Source: Paenibacillus borealis
GTDB taxonomy: Bacteria > Bacillota > Bacilli > Paenibacillales > Paenibacillaceae
Length of the DNA stretch: 64,000 nucleotides
Direction: 5' to 3'
Assembly (NCBI RefSeq): GCF_000758665.1
Contig: NZ_CP009285.1
Span: 4,464,001 to 4,528,000 of the forward strand
Under the pieces are notes generated by a model. It saw only the letters and a list, made by a program, of their open reading frames with translations. It did no database searches and was not told the DNA's origin. Positions within the stretch are counted from its first letter, which is position 1. The number at the start of each line of letters is the position of its first letter. Made by a program: the position numbers and the translations under genes. Positions 53,885 to 63,035 of this stretch are shown piece after piece.

Positions 53885-54661
53885 ATGCGAATAGGATTTT
53901 TTGACTCCGGAATAGGCGGGTTAACGGTGCTTCATCAGGCACTCAGATTCCTGCCGCAAGAAGATTACCTCTTTTATGCAGATACTGCACATGTTCCTTA
54001 TGGAGAGAAAACGAAAGAAGAAGTTAGAGAGTACATTCTAAATGCTGTAGATTTTATCGCTAAACACAATATAAAAGCTTTGGTTATTGCTTGTAATACA
54101 GCCACCAGCATCTTAATTGAGGAGCTCCGAAGCCGGTATGCCTTTCCTATCCTGGGCATCGAGCCCGCAGTGAAGCCTGCCATTGAACGATCCGAAGGAA
54201 AACAGAAAAAGGTTCTCGTGTTAGCCACGAGGCTTACGTTACAGGAGAAGAAGTATCATGATTTAGTTCACCGTACAGATCATGGGGAAATTGTGGACAG
54301 TTTGCCTCTTCCCGGATTGGTGCAGTTCGCTGAAAGCTTTGAATTTGATGAAAATAAAATCATACCCTATCTGAAGCAGGAATTCTCCCCTCTTGATCTT
54401 AAGCAGTACGGCACGGTAGTACTAGGATGTACTCATTTTCCTTATTTTGAGAATAGTCTTAAGAAGGTTTTCCCTTCAGATGTCGACTTCATCTCAGGCA
54501 GTATTGGAACAGCCAGACATCTGAAACGGATCCTCGAACACAAAGGTCAGGTTAACCAAGGCACCGGTGATATCATTTTTTTCAAGTCGGGTGTAAAAGT
54601 TGAGGATACCTGCACATTAGACAATTACCAGTGCCTATTTAAACTTCTGGATGAATTGTGA
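53885..54661 (+). CDS. murI: Glutamate racemase
   Basis: 258 residues. The substrate loop FDSGIGGLTVL, the two catalytic cysteines (Cys70 in ACNTATS and Cys182 in GCTHFPY) and YADTAHVPYG are all intact. It interconverts L- and D-glutamate for peptidoglycan or D-Glu-containing metabolites. The gene is visibly more AT-rich than its neighbours and is not next to other cell-wall genes, so it may be an acquired or secondary copy. Overlaps the start of the GNAT gene by 11 bases. Confidence 0.93.
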   Translation: MRIGFFDSGIGGLTVLHQALRFLPQEDYLFYADTAHVPYGEKTKEEVREYILNAVDFIAKHNIKALVIACNTATSILIEELRSRYAFPILGIEPAVKPAIERSEGKQKKVLVLATRLTLQEKKYHDLVHRTDHGEIVDSLPLPGLVQFAESFEFDENKIIPYLKQEFSPLDLKQYGTVVLGCTHFPYFENSLKKVFPSDVDFISGSIGTARHLKRILEHKGQVNQGTGDIIFFKSGVKVEDTCTLDNYQCLFKLLDEL

Positions 54662-55487
54662 ATTAATTATGATCAGCTGCTTAACATCACCGGAGATAAA
54701 GGAGTGCTACTACTTGAGCCACTATGAAGCGATCATGGGGAGATTACGCCGAAATCCCCTAAAGAATATAACGCTGCTCAAAATGATGACCGCGTATCAC
54801 AGCCAGATTGACAGTGTACTGATCGAACAGCAGGATCACTGGGGTGTGTTATTGCTGATGCCAGCCGTGACCTTCCCTTACGATCATCGGACCTATCCTG
54901 AGGCCGACACCGTTGTGCTTATGGATTACAGCAGCCCGGAGGTTTTCCCCGCCCTGCTGAAGCTGCTCTCAAGGGAGGCCAGGCTCGTCTTCAAACTGCA
55001 GGAGGATGCTTACCGCGTGGCGCTGGAACCGCATTTCACACTGCATAAAGTCCGCAGTCTCTACTCCTATTCTACGGCCGCAGGCCAGACCTTCAGCGCA
55101 GATGCGGGATGCACCGTAAGTGAAACAATAGATGAACGGCTGCTGCCGCTGTGGATAGCGAATGATTATACGCTGGCGGAAATCAGCCATTATTTTAAGG
55201 AGGGGGCTTTCTCAGTATCGTTGTTCGAGGGAGACGTGCCTCTCAGCACTTGTATGGTATTCCGCAATGAGGAGTCTGTCTGGGAGATTGGGGCTGTACA
55301 TACGACTGCTGCCGCAAGAAAAAAAGGATTGGCGCAGCGCGTGGTCCGCACAGCGTTATACCATACTCTGCAAAGGGGATATATTCCGAGGTATCAGGTA
55401 CTTGAAGACAATCTTGCCTCCATCCGCTTGGCTGAATCGATTGGGCTTACCCCCGCAGTGAAGCTCGAGCACTGGATTAATTATTAA
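54651..55487 (+). CDS. GNAT-family N-acetyltransferase
   Basis: 278 residues; the ATG overlaps the murI end. No clear SD; an internal ATG at 54669 is an alternative. The C-terminal half carries the GNAT core: WEIGAVHTTAAARKKGLAQRVV (motif A, R/K-K-G-x-A) and a final VLEDNLASIRLAESIGL (motif B). The N-terminal half is a poorly conserved FR47-type extension. It is co-transcribed with murI, which suggests a shared context, but the substrate is unknown. Confidence 0.85.
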   Translation: MNCELIMISCLTSPEIKECYYLSHYEAIMGRLRRNPLKNITLLKMMTAYHSQIDSVLIEQQDHWGVLLLMPAVTFPYDHRTYPEADTVVLMDYSSPEVFPALLKLLSREARLVFKLQEDAYRVALEPHFTLHKVRSLYSYSTAAGQTFSADAGCTVSETIDERLLPLWIANDYTLAEISHYFKEGAFSVSLFEGDVPLSTCMVFRNEESVWEIGAVHTTAAARKKGLAQRVVRTALYHTLQRGYIPRYQVLEDNLASIRLAESIGLTPAVKLEHWINY

Positions 55488-55578
55488 CGGTTATCTCTGT
55501 ATCCAAAATATTATATACTGTTAGAAACATGTATCTGTCTAGGGAGCCTCTGCTCACAAATTATGAAGGAGTTAACTT

Positions 55579-55944
55579 ATGAGTTATCAACCCCCACCCT
55601 TTCAAGATCAGGAATTTTACCAGCAGTTCCCCCCGCCGCCCCGCCAGGAGCGGACGAACGGCAAAGCGATCGCAGCACTGGTGCTCGGCATTCTCTCCAT
55701 CGTAGTTCCTTATATCGGACTTATCTTCGGGATTATTGCGATCGTTCTGGCTGCACTCGCCTTCAAGGAGATCCGTCTCCGCTATGAGCAGGGCCGGGGG
55801 CTGGCGATTGCCGGGCTGGTCTGCGGGATTGTCGGCACTATCATTTACGCTGTACTAATCCTTCTGTTTGTTCTTGCAATTGTACTGTTCAATAACATCG
55901 ACACTGACACGGTCAATTATTTCAACAATTTAAACAGCTTCTAA
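55579..55944 (+). CDS. DUF4190-type small membrane protein
   Basis: 121 residues; AAGGAG 7 bases before the ATG. A Pro/Gln-rich N-terminus (PPPPRQERTN) is followed by two transmembrane pairs separated by a basic loop (FKEIRLRYEQGRG), ending with GLAIAGLVCGIVGTI. This matches DUF4190 proteins, common in Firmicutes, of unknown function. Monocistronic with a strong terminator. Confidence 0.88.
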   Translation: MSYQPPPFQDQEFYQQFPPPPRQERTNGKAIAALVLGILSIVVPYIGLIFGIIAIVLAALAFKEIRLRYEQGRGLAIAGLVCGIVGTIIYAVLILLFVLAIVLFNNIDTDTVNYFNNLNSF

Positions 55945-55961
55945 ATGGTGAAAAAATCAAT

Positions 55962-56008
55962 AAAAGGAAGCTGACACCGGTTTCGATAACCGGCATCAGC
56001 TTCCTTTT
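55962..56008. terminator. Bidirectional terminator hairpin
   Basis: Arms AAAAGGAAGCTGA / TCAGCTTCCTTTT with an inner CCGGTT/AACCGG pair. It ends the DUF4190 gene and the convergent sugar-uptake operon; the response regulator stop codon lies at its edge. Confidence 0.92.
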
Positions 56009-57218
56009 ATTGTTGCGGCGGAGTACCCTTGCTCATGAGAATGTTGATGCTCTCCTGCTGACGGTATTCCGTCGGTGTAAGCTGATATTTCTTACGGAAC
56101 ATCTGGGTAAAGTGGCGCATGTCCTGATAACCCACCCGTTCAGCAATTTCGGCGAGCTTCAGCTTGGGATTGAGCAGCAGCAGCTTCGCCTGCTCCAGCC
56201 GCAGGGAGGTTACATATTCCTTGTAGCCCTGCCCCGTCTTCTGCTTGAACAGCTGGCTGAAGTACGCCGGATTCAGGAACACCACGGAAGCCATTTTCTC
56301 CAGCGACAAGTCCTCGTAGAAATGCTCCTTGATATAGTGCAGCGCAACATCAATGGCCTTCTCCCCGCTGCCCTTCATCGGCTCCAGCTCAAGCGCCTGG
56401 GAGGCTGAAGCCTCCCGCATCCGCTTCACAACCTGAGGCACTGTGTTGAAATCATAACTGAGCCCGGAGTGGATGATCTGGAAAGGAATCTTCAGGTAAT
56501 GCGTCAAATGAGCCTTGACCTCTTCCTGGAATTGCTCCACCCGGATGTTCTCACCCGGCGTAATAAGACCCAGCAGGCTCTGCCGGTCATAGCTGACAAC
56601 GAATCCCCGTCCATGCTGGTCGATCAGCTCAGACAGCACGTTCTCGACGATGAAATGCTCCAGGCGGACGCTTTTGTCACCCGGGTCCAGCTGGATCATT
56701 ACCAGATAGAAGTGGTTGTAATCTTCAATAAAAGGCTCAATATCCAGATTCCCGATATCCAGCCCTGAGGCCAGCCGCTGGAATACCCCCTCGCGGAGGA
56801 ATCTCAGACTGGCCTTCAGCCGCTCGCCTTGCCGCGAGATATTGTTGTCCTGTTGAATCTCCGTCGTTAGGCTGTCAATAAGCTCAGTCAGCTTTGTTTT
56901 GCCAATCGGCTTAAGCAGATAGTCTCTTGCACCCAGTCTGACCGCTTCCTGCGCATAGGAGAATTCGCTGTGGGCAGAGATGACAATCCATTTCACATAC
57001 GGATACCGGCGCTTCGAGATCTTCATGAATTCGAGGCCGTTCATTCCCGGCATCAGAATATCGGTCAGCACAATATGGATACGCTGCTCTTCCATAATCT
57101 TAACCGCTTCTTCCGCCCGGGCTGCCACAAATACCTGATGCTCCGGGCTAATCTGCCCGATGGTGCGCTTGATGCCTTCACGTATGACCCGTTCATCATC
57201 GGCAATAAGAATATTCAC
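56007..57218 (-). CDS. YesN-type response regulator, REC + AraC HTH
   Basis: 403 residues; GTG start at 57218 overlapping the kinase stop (GTGA), SD AAGGAG 10 bases upstream. The receiver domain has the DDERVIREG acidic pocket, phosphorylation Asp in LTDILMPGMNG and Lys in LLKPIGK. A middle region (~150-300) precedes two C-terminal AraC-type helix-turn-helices (EKMASVVFLNPAYFSQLFK and AEIAERVGYQDMRHFTQMF). Partner of the histidine kinase encoded just upstream; expected to activate the adjoining sugar-uptake genes. The in-frame extension upstream lies within the kinase gene and is rejected. Confidence 0.94.
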   Translation of the reverse strand: MNILIADDERVIREGIKRTIGQISPEHQVFVAARAEEAVKIMEEQRIHIVLTDILMPGMNGLEFMKISKRRYPYVKWIVISAHSEFSYAQEAVRLGARDYLLKPIGKTKLTELIDSLTTEIQQDNNISRQGERLKASLRFLREGVFQRLASGLDIGNLDIEPFIEDYNHFYLVMIQLDPGDKSVRLEHFIVENVLSELIDQHGRGFVVSYDRQSLLGLITPGENIRVEQFQEEVKAHLTHYLKIPFQIIHSGLSYDFNTVPQVVKRMREASASQALELEPMKGSGEKAIDVALHYIKEHFYEDLSLEKMASVVFLNPAYFSQLFKQKTGQGYKEYVTSLRLEQAKLLLLNPKLKLAEIAERVGYQDMRHFTQMFRKKYQLTPTEYRQQESINILMSKGTPPQQ

Positions 57219-58993
57219 GTAGTCTGTTCTCCTTCCACTGAAATCGGCAGCACGATGGCAACCTGTGTCCCTTCTCCGGGGAAACTCTGAATCTGCAGCC
57301 CGTAACACTCCCCGAACATGAACTGCAGCCGGCGGTGCAGGTTCTGCAGGCCGATGCCGCTTTTGCCGCTCTCCTTGGGACTCGGACTAGGACCGTCCCC
57401 ATTCAGCGAGTCCTGCAGCCGTTTCAGCTGCTCCTCATTCATTCCGTTTCCGTTGTCTTCCACAATCAGTCTCAGCACGGAACCTTCTTCCTTTGTGTAT
57501 ACCTTCAATATACCCTGGCGGCCCAGTGATTCCAGACCGTGCTTGACGGCGTTTTCAATTACAGGCTGGACCGTCATTTTGGGAACACGGATGTCCAGCC
57601 AGCGTTCATCGATTTCCGTAATAATCTGCAGCCGGCCTTCCAGCCGGATCGAGATAATCTTCAGATAATGGCCAATCTGCTCCAGCTCTTCGCGCAGGCT
57701 CACTTCAGCCCCGTCTTCCCACTGGCTGCTATACCGGAACATCGAGGACAAGGACAAGACCAGCTCACCCAGCTGCTCATTACCTTCCTCGTCCAGCATC
57801 CAGTAGATCATATCCAGTGTATTGTAGAGGAAATGCGGATTAACCTGGGACTGCAGCGCATGCAGCTCAGCATTCTTCTCACTGACGGACGAGAGCTTCA
57901 CCCGTTCAATCAGCTCCTCAATCCGCCGGACCATCCGGTTGAAGGAAGCGACGAGAATATTAATCTCCTGGTAGGAGGAGACATTAACCATTCCGCGGAA
58001 GTTACCGACCTCCACCTGCCTCATCTCCCGGATCAGCTTCTTCAGCGGCGAGGAGATGGTCTGGGATACAATAGAGGCAATCAGCGTCGAGACAATGATC
58101 AGTGCCGAGATGACAATCAGCAGATATCGCTTCATCTCGATCAATTCTACATTCAGATCCTTATCCGGGGTAATACTCATGACCCACCAGCCGGAGAATG
58201 ACAGCTTCGAGGCTACGACCAGCCGGTCGCTTTCCTGCTGGACCATTACATTCTGCGAAGTCGGCAGCGTAGGCAGATTGGAGACCTCGGGCGTAGGATC
58301 TGTAGCGGAGGTAACAAACTTGCCGTCCGGGGACATCAGGTATACCTGACTGTGCTCACCGAGCTTCAGATTCTCCAGCGCATCCAGCACCGGCTGCGGA
58401 TTCGTCTCGTACAGTACAATCCCGATCGGCTTATGCTCATTCAGATCGTATATCTGCCGCCCGAAGGCGAACACCGGACTATCTTCCACCTGATCGATCA
58501 GGGAATGCTGATACACCCCCAGCCAGACCATTTTACCAGAGGAGGCCTGCAGCTGCCGGTACCAGTCTTCATCGGCGTAATCGGGGTCGACCACGTTCAT
58601 ATAATTACCGTAATTATAAATCTTCCCTCTGTCTGTGATCACATGAATGCCCACCAGGTCATCCCGTGAATAAAAAATCGAGCCGATAATATTCGTCACG
58701 GTCTGCTCATTGATATAAGCCACCGCCGGCTCATCGGTTTTCTCATTAATCAGACGAATCATCTCGAAGTTATTGCTGAGCGATTTGGACAAAGCGTCAT
58801 AACCCTTGTAGAGGAGTGTGAATAACCCTGCGGTCTGGGCGACGTTTTTTTGCGACAAATCACTGATCTTCTCATGCAGCTGATCCGTAGTCCGGTTATA
58901 GTACAGCAAGCTGACAATAAGCAGAATACTGGACATGCAAAAAAGAAACAGCAAGAACAACCGATGATGGATGGAATGAAAGCCGCTCTTCAT
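57215..58993 (-). CDS. YesM-type sensor histidine kinase (dCache-HAMP-His_kinase)
   Basis: 592 residues; ATG at 58993 with AAGGAGAG upstream; the TTG seven codons earlier overlaps the SD and is rejected. TM1 about residues 13-35, extracellular Cache-like sensor, TM2 about 295-315, HAMP, then the LytS/YesM-type kinase core with phospho-His in QSQVNPHFLYN, N-box VIENAVKHGLESL, G-boxes DNGNGM and GKSGIGLQNL. Senses an extracellular carbohydrate or its binding protein and signals to the AraC-type regulator. It sits downstream of the transporter genes in the same operon. Confidence 0.94.
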   Translation of the reverse strand: MKSGFHSIHHRLFLLFLFCMSSILLIVSLLYYNRTTDQLHEKISDLSQKNVAQTAGLFTLLYKGYDALSKSLSNNFEMIRLINEKTDEPAVAYINEQTVTNIIGSIFYSRDDLVGIHVITDRGKIYNYGNYMNVVDPDYADEDWYRQLQASSGKMVWLGVYQHSLIDQVEDSPVFAFGRQIYDLNEHKPIGIVLYETNPQPVLDALENLKLGEHSQVYLMSPDGKFVTSATDPTPEVSNLPTLPTSQNVMVQQESDRLVVASKLSFSGWWVMSITPDKDLNVELIEMKRYLLIVISALIIVSTLIASIVSQTISSPLKKLIREMRQVEVGNFRGMVNVSSYQEINILVASFNRMVRRIEELIERVKLSSVSEKNAELHALQSQVNPHFLYNTLDMIYWMLDEEGNEQLGELVLSLSSMFRYSSQWEDGAEVSLREELEQIGHYLKIISIRLEGRLQIITEIDERWLDIRVPKMTVQPVIENAVKHGLESLGRQGILKVYTKEEGSVLRLIVEDNGNGMNEEQLKRLQDSLNGDGPSPSPKESGKSGIGLQNLHRRLQFMFGECYGLQIQSFPGEGTQVAIVLPISVEGEQTT

Positions 58994-59086
58994 AGGACTC
59001 TCTCCTTTCAACACCCTGTCCTGCCGTTTCCTATTATAAATCTAACCCAATTTTATATGCAACGCGTGAATTCATAATTGTGCAGA

Positions 59087-59911
59087 TCAGCCTTTAACTG
59101 CTCCTGCCACCATGCCTTTTGTAATCTGGTTGGACAGGAAGAAGTAGATCAGAATGACCGGCAGCGCGCCCATAACGAGGAATGCGCCGATGTTACCATA
59201 GTTGACCGAATACTGGCTGACGAAGGTGTACACCCCGAAAGGCAGGGTTTTGAGCTTCTCGGACGAGATGAACGTTGCCGCCAGGATATACTCGTTCCAG
59301 ATGTTGATAAAGGTCAGGATACATACCGTCATTACCGGCGGCACAGATACCGGAAGGATGATGCTGCGGAAAATCCGGTAAACGCTCGCTCCGTCAATGA
59401 ATGCGGATTCTTCAATCTCATGAGGGATAGCTTTCATAAATCCGCTCAAGATGAACACGGCGATTGGTGTAGAGAAAGCGATGTACGGTAGAATCAGCGA
59501 CCAGTGCGTATTGAGGATATGCATGTTTTTGAAAATAATCATCAGCGGCAGCAGTGTGGCCTGCATCGGAATCATCATCCCCATCAGGAAGATGGTCATC
59601 ACAGCATTACCGTATTTCCAGCGGAACCGCGAGATCGCATACGCCGCCATGGAGGCCAGCAGGATAACACAAATCATCGTAAGCGCGGTCACGAAGACGC
59701 TGTTCGTCAAGTACTTCAGATAACTGCCCGAGGTGTAAGCCTCATAGTAGTTATGCCACTGGAACTTTTTCGGGAAGGAAAAGAAGCTGCCGTCCATGAT
59801 TTCTTCGTTGGTCTTGAGTGAATAAAGCAGCAGCCATAATAACGGGTACAGCTGGGTAACCACAGGGATTGCAAAAAGAAGATACACGATTCCTTTTTTA
59901 AATTTACGCAT
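59087..59911 (-). CDS. Carbohydrate ABC transporter permease (MalG-like)
   Basis: 274 residues; AAGGAG 10 bases before the ATG. Six hydrophobic segments and the EAA motif EIEESAFIDGASVYRIFRSI. Ends in the C-terminal membrane helix typical of MalG/YtcP-like permeases. Operon with the MalF-like gene (18-base gap) and the binding protein; the ATPase subunit is not in the operon, as is common for systems sharing an MsmX-like ATPase. Confidence 0.94.
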   Translation of the reverse strand: MRKFKKGIVYLLFAIPVVTQLYPLLWLLLYSLKTNEEIMDGSFFSFPKKFQWHNYYEAYTSGSYLKYLTNSVFVTALTMICVILLASMAAYAISRFRWKYGNAVMTIFLMGMMIPMQATLLPLMIIFKNMHILNTHWSLILPYIAFSTPIAVFILSGFMKAIPHEIEESAFIDGASVYRIFRSIILPVSVPPVMTVCILTFINIWNEYILAATFISSEKLKTLPFGVYTFVSQYSVNYGNIGAFLVMGALPVILIYFFLSNQITKGMVAGAVKG

Positions 59912-59929
59912 GATTCGCGCACTCCTTTC

Positions 59930-60820
59930 CTAGTTGTATTTTTTCTCAAGTTTATTGAAGATGGTATTGATCACTCCGGTAAAGATGAGACAGACAACAA
60001 CCAGGAACGTTGCGATCGCACTGCCGTATCCATACTTGAAGGACATGAAGGAACTGTTGTACATATGTGTTGAGATGACATCTGTCGCATGCGCCGGACC
60101 GCCGCCAGTCATAACCATAACCAGATCGAAGGCCTGCAGGGAGCCGATAAACGCCAGGATAATCGATATTTTGAAGATCGGAACGATCAGCGGCATAGTG
60201 ATGTAACGATCTGCTTTGAATCCGTCCGCTCCGTCAATTTTGGCCGCTTCATAAAGCTCGTCAGGGATATTCTGCACGCCGGTATACTGGATCAGCAGAT
60301 GGTAGCCGAAATACTGCCAAAGCGAAACCAGATACAGAGAGAACATCGCGATGTTCGGCTCGGTGAGCCAGTTGTGGGTCCAGCTGTCCAGACCGAGTGA
60401 CACCAGCACGCCGTTCAGCATGCCCCCCATGGAAGTAGGGTTATAGATGGTCTTCCAGAGTTGTCCAATGATAACAACCGACAGGATAACCGGTGTGAAA
60501 TAGATCGACACCAATGAGTTCGCTTTTTTCAAATAACGGTTAAGCAGAATAGCCATTCCTAAGCAAAGCGGAATTTCCAGCATGGAAGCCACTGCATACA
60601 GCAGGGTTCTTCTGACAGAAGGCCAGAACACAGGATCATTGAAGAACATATCTTTGAAATTACCAAAACCGATAAACTGCGCAGTAGTAAGACCGTCCCA
60701 CTTCAATAAGCCCGTATATAATGATACCAGTATGGGAACAAACACAAGGCACACGTACAAGAGCAGACATGGCAGTATGAAGACGGCTATTGTGCGTGCT
60801 GGCACCTTAAGTACTTTCAT
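59930..60820 (-). CDS. Carbohydrate ABC transporter permease (MalF-like)
   Basis: 296 residues; AGGAGG 8 bases before the ATG. Six transmembrane segments and the EAA loop ELYEAAKIDGADGFKADRYI. Probably forms a heterodimer with the MalG-like product. Lies after the hairpin that separates it from the binding-protein gene. Confidence 0.94.
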   Translation of the reverse strand: MKVLKVPARTIAVFILPCLLLYVCLVFVPILVSLYTGLLKWDGLTTAQFIGFGNFKDMFFNDPVFWPSVRRTLLYAVASMLEIPLCLGMAILLNRYLKKANSLVSIYFTPVILSVVIIGQLWKTIYNPTSMGGMLNGVLVSLGLDSWTHNWLTEPNIAMFSLYLVSLWQYFGYHLLIQYTGVQNIPDELYEAAKIDGADGFKADRYITMPLIVPIFKISIILAFIGSLQAFDLVMVMTGGGPAHATDVISTHMYNSSFMSFKYGYGSAIATFLVVVCLIFTGVINTIFNKLEKKYN

Positions 60821-60891
60821 CTTTCCCGCCTCCTAAACAAGCAGATTCTTTGTCTATTTACGATATTTACGTTTAAAAACTTCATGATAAA

Positions 60892-60932
60892 CTCGGTGCG
60901 AAGAAGCCTGAATCAGCCTGCTTCGCACCGAG
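60892..60932 (-). terminator. Intra-operon stem-loop between binding-protein and permease genes
   Basis: Arms CTCGGTGCGAAG / CTTCGCACCGAG (12 bases) with further loop pairing and only a weak T tract. It is the kind of hairpin that gives excess binding protein over permease, by partial termination or 3'-end protection. Confidence 0.75.
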
Positions 60933-60966
60933 AAGGACAACTTTACGATTGCTTGTAGCTTATTGC

Positions 60967-62340
60967 TTACTTGTTGGCTTCAAATGCAGCCTGGTGTTCT
61001 TTCGCTACTGCAGCGGAATCCATTTTCTGAACGAACAGGTTCTGAATGCTGCTCAGGTGAACTTGTGCTGTTGCAGGGTTCATCGTGTTATCGAACGCCA
61101 GGTCGCCGCCTTTAACTTGGTTGAACAGGCCGGCAATGTTTACAGCCAGATCAGAGTAACCGGCAGCTTTGAGGTCGCCGTCTACCTTTTGACCGATACC
61201 TACAGCATTTTTCAGTTCGAACTGTTTCTTAGGATATTCGGAAGCGAAGAAGTTCAGGAAGTCTTTAGTTTCTTGCAGGTGTTCGCTGTTTGCAGATACG
61301 GCAAATGCGCTGCCTGGTGCAAGCATGAATTCGTTAGGGTCACCCTTGCCGTTGACTGTAGGGAACTGGAAGGCTCCAACTTTACCGGCTACAGGAGAAG
61401 CATCAATTGCGCCTGTTTCCCAAGATCCGATCGACCACATGGCTGCTTTACCTGTTTTGAAGATGTTACCGCCGGCATTAGCGTCAATGGAGGTTGCACC
61501 GTCAGGGAATGCTCCGGCTTGAACCAGTGCCTGGAAGGCGTCGACTGCTTCTACGAATGCAGGATCTTCGAAGGTTTTCTTGCCGTCAAGCACGTCCTGC
61601 AGGAATCCAGGGCCGCCGTTGGTGCGGAGCAGGATGTTCATGAACAGGAATGAGCCGGTCCAGGAATCTTTTTCACCGATAGCCAGTGGCGTAATTCCCT
61701 TATCTTTCAGGATTTTGACATCCTGGAGCAATTCATCAAAGGTTGTCGGAGGAGCAGCAATTCCTGCCTGTGCGAACAGGTCTTTGTTGTAGTACACGAC
61801 TTCGATGTTGTTGCCGTCAGGAAGCGCATACACATTGTTGTCGAAGCTGTAGTAGTCGAGCAGGCCTTCTTGATAAGTGTCTTTCAGTCCATTCTGATCG
61901 AGCATATCATTCAGCGGTGCGAACAATCCTGCATCTACGAAAGGCTTCATTTGAGCAGCCGGGTTAACGATGGTAATGTCCGGCACTTCTTTGGAAGCAG
62001 CCTGTGTTTTGAGTTTCACTTTCTGCTGGTCCGTGTTCAGCGTATCCAGCTCAATCGTTACATTCGGATGCTCTTTCTGGTACTGCTCGGTCAGCTCGTT
62101 GATCATTTTGTAAGCTGGCGTTGCAGGGTCAGGGTAGATGTTCTGGAAAGTAATCGTTACTTTCTTGTCGCTTGGTGCAGTTGTAGCTGCGGCGTTTCCG
62201 CTGTCCGTTGTGTTCGGTGCCGCGTTGTTCTTAGCGCCGTCGTTTGCGTTGTTGTTCGAGTTGCCGCATGCTGCAAGGCTTAATGCCATAACTGCGGTAA
62301 ATGCGATGGTAGCGGATTGCTTAATTTTTCTGTTGACCAT
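60967..62340 (-). CDS. Extracellular sugar-binding lipoprotein (ABC transporter)
   Basis: 457 residues with a lipobox LAAC (lipid-anchored Cys25) after a basic N-terminus and hydrophobic core. An Asn/Ala/Thr-rich spacer follows. The mature part resembles family-1 solute-binding proteins (FQNIYPDPATPAYKMINELT; YALPDGNNIEVVYYNKDLF). SD GGGGG upstream. First gene of the transporter/two-component operon, driven by a promoter overlapped by a cre-like site. Sugar unknown. Confidence 0.94.
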   Translation of the reverse strand: MVNRKIKQSATIAFTAVMALSLAACGNSNNNANDGAKNNAAPNTTDSGNAAATTAPSDKKVTITFQNIYPDPATPAYKMINELTEQYQKEHPNVTIELDTLNTDQQKVKLKTQAASKEVPDITIVNPAAQMKPFVDAGLFAPLNDMLDQNGLKDTYQEGLLDYYSFDNNVYALPDGNNIEVVYYNKDLFAQAGIAAPPTTFDELLQDVKILKDKGITPLAIGEKDSWTGSFLFMNILLRTNGGPGFLQDVLDGKKTFEDPAFVEAVDAFQALVQAGAFPDGATSIDANAGGNIFKTGKAAMWSIGSWETGAIDASPVAGKVGAFQFPTVNGKGDPNEFMLAPGSAFAVSANSEHLQETKDFLNFFASEYPKKQFELKNAVGIGQKVDGDLKAAGYSDLAVNIAGLFNQVKGGDLAFDNTMNPATAQVHLSSIQNLFVQKMDSAAVAKEHQAAFEANK

Positions 62341-62372
62341 TAATTGATGCCCCCTGTGTTCGTGATATGCTT

Positions 62373-62401
62373 ATTATCATCCGGTGAAGCGCTTCCAACA
62401 A
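62373..62401 (-). promoter_or_regulatory. Promoter of the sugar operon with cre-like site
   Basis: -35 TTGTTG (62396-62401), 17-base spacer, -10 GATAAT (62373-62378). The spacer holds TGGAAGCGCTTCA (62385-62397), close to the CcpA cre consensus and with perfect GAAGCGCTTC symmetry, so catabolite repression is expected. Confidence 0.75.
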
Positions 62402-63035
62402 GGTGGGAACTACAGAATAAAGGTTTGTTTTTTCTAGGTATGCCCACTTTGGAGTTCTAATTGCCGTTTTCTCTATAAAAAACCGCCCGAATCCGCTGTT
62501 TCGCTGTCGCTTTGGCGCGGTGCTTACGTCTGATTTCGCTTATCCCCTCTCCCTTTGGGGGTTAGAGGGATTTATCCCCTTGATTTTTCCGTTCCGCCCA
62601 CTTTGAGCGGATTCAGAGGGATAAATCCCTTTAATCGTATTGTCTGCGCTGAAATAAAACAGCCGGAGGATAAATCAGTCATTTTTACTCACATTAATGG
62701 TGCATTAATGCGTTAGGCGCGTCCCTGTTCATCACCAACCCAATAAGTGGATTTTGTACACTTCTATTCATGATTTTAGTCGCGCAGAGAATTTTAGGTG
62801 GATAAAGGACTCCTCTTGTTTCCTCCTCTTGTTGATTGATGATTTTCCTTGAAAAAACGAAACATGAATAACCTGATCTGTAAAGCAGAAACAAGACAGT
62901 AAAAAGCCCTCTCTACAAATTATTGCAAAGAGAGCCTGCTGGACTATATAGTGCGTAGTTAGCCGTTTGCAGTGTAAAGTTGGCGGTGTGTATCTGGCAG
63001 CATGGATACTTCCGGCTACTTAGTGTGATTTGCAT
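62402..63035. other. Palindrome-rich intergenic region
   Basis: About 630 bp without a supported gene. It contains a nested inverted-repeat element: GAATCCGCT (62489-62497) pairs with AGCGGATTC (62606-62614), and GGGATTTATCCC (62567-62578) is the reverse complement of GGGATAAATCCC (62618-62629). GCCCACTTT occurs twice. A 66-codon minus-strand ORF at 62694-62894 has no SD or family signature. Confidence 0.5.
62905..62937 (-). terminator. Terminator of the helicase gene
   Basis: Minus-strand hairpin AGGCTCTCT / AGAGAGGGCT followed by TTTT, about 100 bases beyond the helicase stop codon. Confidence 0.7.

Noticed and set aside
62694..62894. Minus-strand ORF of 66 codons.
   Set aside because: No SD, no recognisable motif, located in a non-coding stretch.
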